Notes under the pieces: generated by a model | The model's database searches: none | Told to the model about the DNA's origin: nothing | Seen by the model: only the letters and a program-made list of their open reading frames with translations | Program-made: the position numbers and the translations under genes | NCBI RefSeq assembly: GCF_047948215.1 | Contig: NC_134465.1 | Coordinates: 44,626,446 to 44,690,445 of the forward strand | Direction of reading: 5' to 3' | DNA length: 64,000 nt | Source: Lycorma delicatula | Taxonomy: Eukaryota; Arthropoda; Insecta; Hemiptera; Fulgoridae | Shown: in pieces, positions 54,395-64,000 of the stretch | Layout of the letters: each line of letters begins with the position of its first letter | Numbering within the stretch: position 1 is the stretch's first letter

Positions 54395-54773
54395 CGGGCA
54401 AGAACGTAATAAATAAATCTTCAATTCGTCCTTTTATAAACAAATATAAAGAGACCGGCTCTGTTTGTGATCAGAGACATAGCCGTAAACGTTCAATATT
54501 TAATGACAAACATTGGAAGATGGTAGGGTAAGCTTTTTAAACTCACCTAATAAATCATTACGAAAACTTGTGCAACTAAGAGGAATGTCTCTGTTTAGTG
54601 CCTTTAAAGCTAGCCGGCTACTTAATTTAAACCCATACCGAATTTACGTATCGCATGAATTACATCCGGTTGATTATACTGCTCTTACTTACTGTCTGTC
54701 TAATCGGGAGAGCATTAAATTGTTGTTTAATGTATTTTTTACAGATGTGCCTCGGTTTCGTTCGAGTGGTTAA
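54395..54773 (+). pseudogene. Mariner-like transposase N-terminal fragment
   Basis: In two frames: INKYKETGSVCDQRHSRKRS, then after a shift near 54530 LNSPNKSLRKLVQLRGMSLF and SAFKASRLLNLNPYRIYVSH, ELHPVDYTALTYC, and FFTDVPRF. The order (SP.KSLR+LAQ..G+S..SAH.A...L.L.PYR......EL.P.DY) followed by FFTD..WF is that of a widespread insect mariner-like transposase. It ends at the first catalytic block with the Glu lost (TDVP for TDEA). It is a family distinct from the other copies here. Confidence 0.8.
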
Positions 54774-54779
54774 TATTCA

Positions 54780-55690
54780 GGTATTTGGTTTGAGTGGTTA
54801 TTCAGGTTAACCTCATCCACTCCCAATGGTTTCAGGTCGGATGAAAATATTTTCAAGTGCCCCCGGGGCACTCGGAAATTGGGGAGGTGTGATGGAGTAC
54901 CACAGTAATATCTCGGCAACCGCTCGTCCGATTTTCGCGATTCAAACGCCGTATGTATCAACATGTCGAGCGGTAACTGTTTAACGCATCGGGTACACTC
55001 TTGATTGACCGGATCTTGATTATCCGGAAATTTAATCTTTAGCCCTACGTTTTGATTGCACTCGCCCGCCGTAAAACTTACCGATCCGATTTTTTGCTAA
55101 ATACGCTCAAACATGTGCGCTGGCGCAGCTGTAAAGTAGAAACTTGTGAAGATTAAAAAGTAGCAAATAAAAAATGTATAAAAAACTTTTTAAAACCCAC
55201 TCTAATATTAAATGCACTAAAAAATAGAAAATAAAAAATAATTTTAGGACGGTATCTCAGAATGGATCTGACAACATTTGATGGTAATAAGTACGATTAT
55301 GTCAAAGTCATAGCTTCAAATTAAAAACTTGAACCTAAAATTATTTTTTACGTTATAGTGCGTTTAATTTAAAAATGACGTTTCTTAAAAAAAATTTACA
55401 TAATTTTTATTTATGTGATTGTTTTTTCTTCATAATATAATGAACTATAACTAAAAATTAGCCACCGGAATGTACCGATCACTAACGGAGAATCACGATT
55501 CGTTAATATAAATTTCTAGAGTTTAATTTCTAATTTAATTTTCGTTACATCAATTTTCATCATTCAAAAAAAAAAATTTACACAAGAGGTAATCAATTTT
55601 GGACACGTAATAATTCCATTCCGAGACGCAGCCCGCTCGGAAGGCTTAGCTACGGAAGCGTGCCGTAGACACGCCCTGCAGCTAGTAAAT
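54780..55690 (+). repeat. Candidate Helitron-like non-autonomous element
   Basis: The right end has a hairpin GCGTG/CACGC (55658-55662 and 55670-55674) seven bases before CTAGT (55682-55686), the terminal arrangement of Helitrons. The left part (54865-55040) is a dispersed sequence shared with 37905-38050. The exact left end is not determined, and the middle (55150-55560) is AT-rich without features. Confidence 0.4.
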
Positions 55691-56181
55691 AAATAAAATA
55701 GATCAAAGTATAAGACAAAAAGACAACAGATAATAAAAAGGAAGAGAAGGTGTGAAATGATAAGAAAAGGAAGAAGAGAAGACTCCTTTAAAATAAATAA
55801 TACTGATTTATATGATAACAAAAAATATTAGATTTAGCCTTCACATTTGTAATAAAATATTATTTAAAATGATAAAATTAACCAAGAATATCTATTATCA
55901 GATACATTACGGATAAAATAATTCATGTAAATTTTATCCAGTACTTTTACAAAGGTAATTTTATTTAAATTATGAGTAATAAAAATTGTTCCTTGTAAAT
56001 ATAAACATTAAAGAATCATATAAATCTAATTTATTAGACATGATAAGAAATTTGTGTACGTTGTATCATTGTTAAAAGTCATAGCAGCAGCGAGTAATAA
56101 ATAAATAATATCAGCAATAAAACTTCTAGCTTTTGATAAGAAATTTGTTGGCTCCTACAAAATACCAGTGATTACATTAAG

Positions 56182-56232
<51 letters not shown>

Positions 56233-56451
56233 TACGCATATATGCGTCGTGTGTATATATATATATACACACTTTTTGATCAGCATTTTTTATCGTATGG
56301 TGTATAAATATTTGTTATTTTTTAATAAAAATACAAATAAATGTTTTAAATATGGTTTTACCATACATTTATCAAAGGAATTTTCTACATGTTTCTCTAC
56401 ATCAACAGGGAATTAAAAGGTATTCACAATTACGTTTCGTCAGTCTTACAC
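55691..56451. other. AT-rich gap with a (TA)n run
   Basis: A (TA)n run with TATACGCATATATGCG palindromic interruption lies at 56186-56276. No gene is supported. Confidence 0.5.
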
Positions 56452-58320
56452 GCAAAAAAAAACATATAATATCACACCACAATATTACATATTACAGTAT
56501 ATATTTACAAAACACACTCATAATTGCCTTGTTATCCGCTCTAAGTTTTGGCCTGAACTGATTCAAATTGAGATTGAACAACAGAAGAATTGAGAGGAGA
56601 GTGGAGGAAGTGTTAGGAGAAGACCAATTTGGTTTCAGGAAAACTATAGGAACAAGGGAAGCAATTTTAGGCCTCAGATTAATAGTATAAGGAAGATTAA
56701 AGAAAAACAAACCAATATACTTGGCGTTTATAGACCTAGAAAAGCCATTCGATAACGTAGACTGGAATAAAATGTTCAGTATTTAAAAAAAATTAGGGTT
56801 CAAATACAGAGATAGAAGAACAATTGCTAACATTTACAGGAATCAAACAGCAACAGTAATAATTGAAAAACATAAGAAAGAAGCCGTAATAAGAAAGGGA
56901 GTCCGACAAGAATGTTCCCTATCTCCGTTACTTTTTAATCTTTACTTAGAACTAGCAGTTAATGATGTTAAAGAACAATTTAGATTCGGAATAATAGTAC
57001 AAGGTGAAAAGATAAAGATGCTACGATTTGCTGATGATATAGTAATTCTAGCCGAGAGTAAAAAGGATTTAGAAGAAACAATGAACGGCATAGTAGAAGT
57101 CCTACGCAAGAACTATCGGATGAAAATAAACAAGAAGAAAACAAAAGTAATGAAATGTAGTAGAAATAACAAAGATGGACCACTGAATGTGAAAATAGGA
57201 GAAAAGATTATGGAGGTAGAAGAATTTTGTTATTTGGGAAGTAGAATTACTAAAGACGGACGAAGCAGGAGCGATATAAAATGCTGAATAGCACAAGCTA
57301 AACGAGCCTTCAGTAAGAAATATAATTTGTTTACCTCAAAAATTAACTTAAATGTCAGGAAAAGATTTTTGAAAGTGTATGTTTGGAGTGTCGCTTCATA
57401 TGAAAGTGAAACTAGGACAATCGGAGTATCTGAGAAGAAAAGATTAGAAGCTTTTGAAATGCGGTGCTATTGGAGAATGTCAAAAATCAGATGGGTGGAT
57501 AAAGTGACAAATGAAGAGGTATTGCGGCAAATAGATGAAGAAAAAGTATTTGGAAAAATATAATTAAAAGAAGAGACAGACTTATAGGCCACATACTAAG
57601 GCATCCTGGAATAGTCGCTTTAATATTGGAAGGACAGGTTGAAGGAAAAAATTGTGTAGGCAGGCCACGTTTGGAGTATGTAAAACAAATTGTTGGGGAT
57701 GTAGGAGGTAGAGGATATACTGAAATGAAACAACTAGCACTAGATAGGGAATCTTGGAGAGCTGCACCAAACCAGTCAAATGACTGAAGACAAAAAAAAA
57801 GTATATATTTACAAAAAGCACTCATAATTGCCGTGTTATCCGCTCTTAACTTTTGGCCTGAACTGATTAAAATTTTATTAATATTTTTATTTCATTGCCA
57901 ACGTAGAAAAAATCTTATTAGATTCAAATTTTATTTGTTCATTAATGAGTTTTGAGCCAAGCGATTTTTTGTTTTTATTTATCTGTAAATTTTTCCACGC
58001 ATTCAAATTACGCACGTCATATTTTGAACATGGGAAATGAATATAGTGCAACCGATAAAATTATGAAAATAATAAAATCTTTTAATATGAATGCGTGGAA
58101 AATTTTTACAAAGTTTATGAAAACAATAAATCGCTTGATTCAAACTTGAACAAATAAAATTTGAATCTGATTTTTTTCTGCACTGGTAATAAAAGATTAA
58201 TAGAATTTTAATCTGTTCAGGCCTAGACTTAGACCGGGTAACAAGGGGATCTCCTCGCGTGCTTTTTGTAAATATATACTTTAATATATAATATTGTGGT
58301 GTGATGATATGTGTTTTTAA
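56452..58320. repeat. Foldback element with long inverted arms, split by a LINE
   Basis: The left arm (56452-56570: ATCACACCACAATATTA, TATATTTACAAAAC, GGCCTGAACTGATTCAAA; continued at 57801-58010) is the inverted complement of the right arm (58080-58320: GAATGCGTGGAAAATTTTTA, AATCGCTTGATTCAAACTTG, GTTCAGGCCTAGACTTAGAC, TGTAAATATATACTTTAATA, TTGTGGTGTGATGATATG). The arms are diverged by roughly 15-20%. A unique centre lies at about 58010-58080. Without the LINE the element is about 600 bp. Confidence 0.75.
56582..57800 (+). pseudogene. RTE-like LINE, 5'-truncated, with poly-A tail
   Basis: It begins RRIERRVEEVLGEDQFGFRK (from about 56585) and keeps motif A IDLEKPFDNVDW (Asp intact, 56730), the shared TAA after MFSI (56784-56786), VRQECSLSPLLFNLYLEL, LRFADDIVILAES (57018), YESETRTIGVSEKKRLEAFE, and in other frames the GRP C-terminus, ending SNDRRQKKK and a nine-base A run at 57792-57800. 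Several stops and shifts occur. It is flanked by about 71-bp direct repeats of the host foldback element. Confidence 0.88.
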
Positions 58321-58639
58321 AAGCTTTTATTTAACTCGCTTTAGGAATAATCAAATCTTGCAACTGTTATATATTTTGATCTATCGTATGAAAATCAATG
58401 AAATTTGGTACATATATGTAATACGTGTAATACTTCGATGACAATACAACACTACGGTGTCGGAATTTGATATGACCCATCCCCACGCCCCACGCGATAC
58501 GGCTACACTAAATTTATGCATTTAGTTGAAAATTTTCATTTCTCATGAACTATCGTATGAAAATGATTGAAATTTGGTACACGTATGTAACTTCGATGTG
58601 TAAAAATAAATATTTTTACTTTTTTTAGCCTTAAAAAAA

Positions 58640-58905
58640 ATTCAAAAAAAAAACAAAAAAATTACAAAAACATACTTGATTACATATAAAAAATTATTTT
58701 TTTAAAAAGCTTTTAATTAACTAATATTAATATTAACATTAATAAAAAAAGGAAACCGATTAGGAAAACCCTCTAAAAAGTAAAAAATAAGAATTAAATC
58801 AAATTGAGAATTTTAAACAAAAAAATATAATATATTAACAAATATAAAAATGCACTGAAAAGTAAAAAATAAATTATATAAATATTTAATAAATAAACAG
58901 TAAAT
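58640..58905 (+). repeat. Dispersed AT-rich repeat, copy 2
   Basis: Near-identical to 39820-40075. It follows a stretch (58318-58620) that contains two copies of CTATCGTATGAAAAT..TTGAAATTTGGTACA (58382 and 58552). Confidence 0.75.
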
Positions 58906-60240
58906 AAATGTAATAATTATTAAATTTTAAAATTAAAAGTAATGAAAATATTTAGTTAAATAAAATCGTGAATCTATCTAGAATGACTAATCAAAATTCT
59001 TCGATCAAAAATGTGGTGTTCTGATCTAAGAATGGAACCGCTTCCAACGATACTTTGATTCGTTTCCCGTTGCTTATATTATTACTGCCCTTATTTTTAT
59101 TTCTTACCCTTCATCTGCCTTTTCTTTGATAGATTCAATGGATTCTGATAAGATATCCTCTATATTAATACTAAGAATAAGGGGACCTTTGGGCATGTCC
59201 TTGACATTAATATTTTTATACTTTGTAAAAAGGGAATATCTGCCTATGAACGTTTCTGAGTATTATATTTTAAGCCCAGTAGTTGTAAATATATCAAACT
59301 ATAAATTATACGCTAGTCGGTTAAAACTACAGTTGCATTTTGGCAACTGCGTCAAGTTTTGTATTAAAAAACCGATTAAATAAAATATGTGGTATATTAC
59401 AAACTTCAGATTTATGTTGAGGTTTGATATTTTTAATGTTCTATATAATTCAAGTTATTTACTTTTATTTTGCCCATATTTTATCCTTCTTTCATGGTAG
59501 GGAAAAGTATTATTTACCTTAATTTCTGTGTTACATTAATTAAAACTGAATTTAAATTGAACAAATAAACGTAATAAATACATTTTCAAAGCCAAGATCG
59601 GTATACTGGATAAATCCAATTATAAAATTATTCCTTCCCTCTGACTACGTCATCTTCCTGATCTTTTTTTTTTGAAAAGAAATAATAACTTATAATTAAA
59701 TATAACTGACAGAACCAAATAGCATAAACATCATGAATAAATAAGATGAAAAGAAACATTAATGAGGAACACGCCTTATAGAAAAGGCGTGGTATTTAGT
59801 CTTAATTCATTTTGTAGGATGTTTAATATATCATAATTATAATTTATTTATAAATTAATAACTAATAATTACTCTTTAAATTAATATTCTAGGAATTTTT
59901 TAATATATACTGGCGGAATTAATTAAATTTTTTTCGGCTTTTTTACTAATATAGAAATCTTAGGGTAAATTATTTTTCTTCGAAAATTGTTCTTTTATTT
60001 AATTTTTTATTTCTCTTAATTTTTTTTATAATTTAATTTTGTTTTAATTTTTACAAAAAAAAATTACTTGAAAAAAAAATCAAACTTATTGAATAGAACG
60101 ATGAGAATAATTTTTTTTTTAAATTAAATCTTTACTCTTCCCTGAGAAAAAAATTACATTATATGATTTGAAGGAAAGAAAGCCCAACAACAATTAACTC
60201 CTATATTCCGTTTTATTTTAGCTAACACGCTACAGACCAG
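58906..60240. other. AT-rich gap with a hairpin
   Basis: CACGCCTT (59770) and AAGGCGTG (59784) form an 8-bp hairpin. An 85-codon frame at 59126-59383 shows a hydrophobic stretch (LGMSLTLIFLYFV), but it matches nothing I know and has no supporting context. Confidence 0.45.
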
Positions 60241-60845
60241 CCCACCGGGCTAGTCTAGTGGTTAACTCGTCATCGCAAAACAATAATTTCGAAGTCAAGA
60301 GTAGTAAAGTTCAAATCCTATTAAAGGCAGTTACTTTTAACGGGTTTGAATAACTAGATCGTTGATACCGGTGTTCTTTGGTGACCGGGTTTCAATTAAC
60401 CACACATCTTAGGAACGGTCGGCCTTTTTCTTTTCTTCTTTCTTTTTCCTGTTTAGCCTCCGGTAACTATCGTTTATATAATTCTTCAGAGGATGAATGA
60501 GGATGACATGTATGAGTGTAAATGAAGTGTAGTCTTGTACATTCTCAGTTCGACTATTCCTGAGATGTATGGTTAATTTGAAAACCCAACCACCAAAGAA
60601 CACCGGTATCCACGATCTAGTATTCAAATCCGTGTAAAAATAACTGGCTTTACTATTACTTGAACGCTGTAACTCTCGACTTCCAAATCAGCTGATTTGG
60701 GAAGACGCGTTAACCACTAGACCAACCCGGTGTCAGGAACGGTCGACCTCAGACTGTATAACACTACACTTCATTTACATTCATACATGTAATCCTGTGA
60801 AGTAATACCTTACGGTGGTTCCGGAGGCTAAACAGAAAAAAGAAA
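60241..60845 (+). mobile_element. tRNA-derived SINE, family A, old copy split by another SINE
   Basis: Its two parts, 60241-60424 and 60735-60845, together make one family A SINE that is more diverged than the others (A box TAGTCTAGTGGT, B box GTTCAAATCCT, tail TTCCGGAGGCTAAACAGAAA). The break lies in the AGGAACGGTCG segment of the body, where the inserted SINE duplicated 14 bp. Confidence 0.93.
60425..60734 (-). mobile_element. tRNA-derived SINE, family A, nested in a family A copy
   Basis: A full-length, less diverged copy in the opposite orientation to its host. The target duplication AGGAACGGTCGGCC (60411-60424) and AGGAACGGTCGACC (60735-60748) has one mismatch. Host and insert together form an inverted pair of SINE sequence. 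Confidence 0.95.
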
Positions 60846-60904
60846 AAGAAACACGCTATAACACTCGTTGATGGATGACAATGAAATGATTTTTTTTGGT
60901 AAAA

Positions 60905-60990
60905 TTAGAGAAAAAATTGCATATCGACCGGGACTCGAACCCAGTACCCCCAGGTAAAACTCAGAGACTCTGCCACGTAGATGAGGCTAA
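60905..60990 (-). mobile_element. tRNA-derived SINE, family B head
   Basis: On the minus strand: TAGCCTCATCTACGTGGCAG, AGTCTCTGAGTTTTACCTGG and the B box GGGTTCGAGTCCCGGTCGAT. The A box is partly intact. The tail beyond GCAATTTTTTCTC is unlike that of the other copies. Confidence 0.7.
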
Positions 60991-62774
60991 TGAATAGAAT
61001 TAATCGAAACAATTTTTTCGTCCTTTTTGCATAAGTGTAAATTTAGTTCGGTTTAAACCTTTAAAAAATTTTATTTTCCTGAATTGTTGGAAAAAAGTTC
61101 ATTTAAGAAATATTTAAAAAAAGTGTACAATTTTTTAATTTTCCTTTCCTGACATTATAGCTCTAGAGCTGCTAAAAGAAGGAAAGTATGATAATACGAA
61201 ACGAGAGTTTGAGTTTTCTTTTGAATTTCTCGATAAAAAGTAAAGATCCAAGAAAAAAGGTGGAAGAGGTGGTAATGTACGTGTGTTGTGTTTCATAACT
61301 TTTTGACTGGATAAACCGATATCGATAAAATTTTGTACCGAGTCTTGTGTTTAGGAAATAATTTGTTTTTAAAATTTTTGAATCAATATCTCCAAGAAGC
61401 GAGGGGATTTTGGAGGTCAATTTTCGCAGACTTTTTTAAACTTAACCCCACATTATATTAAGTTCAAAACATGCGTGCAGGCTTATCTTACAATTTTTAA
61501 AAAAAATTCCCCCTTTCCTACAATACTGCGAAGTTATTTATTGTGCCCTTTGTCTGATTTTTTTTTTTTTTTTGTTATAATATTCTGGTATGATTCGTAA
61601 CAACGAACCTTTCAAAAGAAAGTTAAAGGTTTTCACATCCCGATAAAAAAATGTTTAGTGTCTTTATAGTACGTAGAATTCATATAACTAAATGAAAAAT
61701 GTTATTTTGTTAAGATAATTTTTAGAGAATATTATTGTAAAAAATTAATTTTTTGATGATTTTTTTTTTAGAAAATATTATCTTTAAATAAGGGAAATTT
61801 AATGAAACACGTACATAATTAAATAATGAGTACAGTTTTTATATACGGGAAAAAGAGAAATAGAACAAATAAATAAAGGAAATAAAACAAAAGAGTATAG
61901 AATAAATGTAGCACATGAATGAATTCAAGTATATAATTTATGTGTGTATGTGTGTACGGTTTTTAAAACAAACAGAGAAATGTAGACAAAGAAAGAAGAT
62001 GATGAGAGAGATAGAGCCGTTTTAAGTAATCTCTCTCTTTCCTTGAAGCCATTAGTGAAGTTAGTGACGACTGTTACAACTCTACAATATTATACATTAT
62101 ATATAATGCTTGTATTGTATTACGTTTACGCATCTTGAATGAGAATTAAAAGAGAGAAGGCGACAAAAAACAAAATAATATGAAGACGAAGTAAATATAA
62201 TATGTTACGGTCGTAAATATATTACAATATATTCTTTGAAATTTTCAATAGCTTGTAAAATAATCTTTTATTAAATACAAAATTCTTTTCATATGTAAAA
62301 ATTAAAATACTTGCGGTATAACATTGTATTCACCCACGTACCACGCGCACTATTTTGTCCGGAATGACGATTGCAAAGATAACCAGGCGTCGTACACGGA
62401 TTTTAAGTTTTCTCATTAATGATGTGATTATTAAACTTATACAAAATTTTTAAAACGGTGGGCTAGCACAAGTTCGGAGTGACGAATCACATTAATATTT
62501 GATAAACGTCTTGGAAATATAATTTTAAAATTAGCAAAAAATCAGGACTTAAATACCTTCTCACATTACAAAATGGCGGCCATGCTTATTTTTCAAACCT
62601 TTATATCTCCATAAATAATAGTTTTATAAAAATTTATGTTATTTACGAAAATATTAAGCCTTTTATTTTGGAAAAAAACAAGACATTTTATTTGTTTAAA
62701 TCGGTTAACAAATAGTCGGGTTATGGCAGAAAAGTGATGTAATTTTGTTTCATAATAATTATTATTTTACGAAA
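60991..62774. other. AT-rich gap
   Basis: A relic like the distal end of the composite repeat (AGAAGGAAAGTATGATAATA at 61178, then ACGTGTGTTGTG and ACTGGATAAACCGATATCGA) lies at 61175-61360. A (CT)n stretch is at 62030-62040. No gene is supported. Confidence 0.45.
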
Positions 62775-63820
62775 GGTAAAGTCGATAGATGGGTGGAATA
62801 TATTGAAGAGTTATACGGAGGAAATGAATTACAAAATGGTGTTATAGACGAAGAAGAGGAAGTTGAGGAAGATGAAATGGGAGAAACAATACTGAGATCT
62901 GAATTTAAGAGAGCATTAAAAGATTTAAATGGCAGAAAGGCTCCTGGAATAGACGGAATACCTGTAGAATTACTGCGCAGTGCAGGTGAGGAAGCGATTG
63001 ATAGATTATACAAACTGGTGTGTAATATTTATGAAAAAGGGGAATTTGCGTCAGACTTCAAAAAAAGTGTTATAGTCATGATACCAAAGAAAGCAGGGGC
63101 AGATAAATGTGAAGAATACAGAACAATTAGTTTGACTAGTCATGCATCAAAAATCTTAACTAGAATTCTATACAGAAGAATTGAGAGGAGAGTGGAAGAA
63201 GTGTTAGGAGAAGACGAATTTGGTTTCAGGAAAAGTATAGGGACAAGGGAAGCAATTTTAGGCCACAGATTAATAGTAGAAGGAAGATTAAAGAAAAACA
63301 AACCAATATACTTGGCGTTTATAAACCTAGAAAAGGCATTCGATAACGTAGACTGGAATAAAATGTTCAGCATTTAAAAAAAATTATGGTTCAAATACAG
63401 AGATAGAAGAACAATTGCTAACATGTACAGGAACCAAACAGCAACAGTAACAATTGAAGAACATAAGAAAGAAGCCGTAATAAGAAAGGGAGTCCGACAA
63501 GGATGTTCCCTATCTCCGTTACTTTTTAATCTTTACATGGAACTAGCAGTTAATGATGTTAAAGAACAATTTAGATTCGGAGTAACAGTACAAGGTGAAA
63601 AGATAAAGATGCTACGATTTGCTGATGATGTAGTAATTCTAGCCGAGAGTAAAAAGGATTTAGAAGAAACAATGAACGGCATAGATGAAGTCCTACGCAA
63701 GAACTATCGCGTGAAAATAAACAAGAGCAAAACAAAAGTTATGAAATGTAGTAGAAATAACAAAGATGGACCGCTGAATGTGAAAATAGGAGGAGAAAAG
63801 ATTATGAAGGTAGAAGAATT
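62775..63820 (+). pseudogene. RTE-like LINE reverse transcriptase, longest copy, motif A Asp lost
   Basis: It starts GKVDRWVEYIEELYGG, an acidic linker, then FKRALKDLNGRKAPGIDGIP (polymerase motif 1), VIVMIPKKAGADKCEEYRTI (motif 2), RRIERRVEEVLGEDEFGFRK, and AFINLEKAFDNVDW (motif A), where the catalytic Asp of IDL is Asn (codon AAC at 63334-63336). The TAA stop after MFSI is at 63375-63377. It continues in the same frame as KKLWFKYRDRRTIANMYRNQ, VRQGCSLSPLLFNLYMELAV and LRFADDVVILAESKKDLEET (motif C intact) to KVEE, where similarity stops at about 63820. The endonuclease, 5' end and C-terminus are absent. It is the best view of the family's polymerase. Confidence 0.9.
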
Positions 63821-63835
63821 ACGAATTAATTAATA

Positions 63836-64000
63836 TCAAAAAAGACAAATCAAAATATAAAGACTTCGATGTTTTACGCTGTATTTTACTACATGTTCAA
63901 TTTGACTTGACAGTTAAAAACGATGAATGATTTATATAATATTTTGCTCATTATTCTATTGTTTTTATTATTATTATTATTTTATGTGTACACTTGGATA
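63836..64000. other. AT-rich end of window
   Basis: No feature is seen. Confidence 0.5.

Noticed and set aside
59126..59383. Possible small membrane protein
   Set aside because: One hydrophobic stretch only; surrounding DNA is AT-rich repeat and there is no start or splice evidence.

Overview
This is an AT-rich (roughly 70% A+T by eye) stretch of nuclear DNA from an insect, most likely a hemipteran or a close relative; I cannot name the species. The evidence is eukaryotic repeat architecture (tRNA-headed SINEs with RNA polymerase III boxes and target-site duplications, non-LTR retrotransposons, mariner-like, hAT-like and Helitron-like remnants), abundant (TA)n microsatellites, and a nuclear copy of mitochondrial rRNA genes in the insect order 16S - tRNA-Val - 12S. 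I found no convincing host protein-coding gene. The window is an intergenic or intronic transposon graveyard.

Layout. 0-10 kb: a decayed R1-type LINE tail, a tRNA-headed composite repeat, a complete but frameshifted mariner-like element (3278-4599), a second composite repeat split by a 356-bp insertion (7323-7678), and an inverted copy of that insertion beside a short acidic open frame (9821-10012). 10-20 kb: two mariner-like elements, each with a SINE inserted in it; an RTE-like reverse transcriptase fragment; the mitochondrial insertion (17225-17955); two palindromic foldback elements (18835-19278 and 19780-20536). 20-30 kb: another composite repeat, two LINE reverse transcriptase remnants, a GC-rich island of unknown identity (25964-26413), and a 5'-truncated R1-like LINE with an open C-terminal frame (29005-29661). 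30-41 kb: decayed LINEs, a three-transposon mosaic (mariner/RTE/hAT, 32733-34450), a mariner 3' end fused to a 75-bp minisatellite (37105-37886), a GC-rich hairpin block (38490-38790), and a Helitron/PIF1 helicase fragment. 41-64 kb: Helitron ends, more SINEs including one nested in another (60241-60845), three more mariner-like transposase remnants, a foldback element invaded by an RTE-like LINE with about 71-bp flanking duplications (56452-58320), and a last RTE-like fragment (62775-63820).

How the parts relate. The SINEs have no protein and must use a LINE machinery. Two tRNA-SINE families share a 3' tail module (CATCYTCTGAA...CCGGAGGCTAAA), which suggests a common partner LINE. Nearly every transposase or reverse transcriptase here is frameshifted, and several have lost a catalytic Asp (D to N, D to E, or deletion). 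The autonomous machinery visible in this window is therefore dead, although SINE copies with near-perfect target-site duplications show that some activity was recent. I found no CRISPR array, operon, toxin system or other new defence-like system. The strongest observations are the mitochondrial insertion, the foldback elements, the long-duplication LINE insertion, the shared premature stop in four RTE copies, and the dispersed spliced-looking module.
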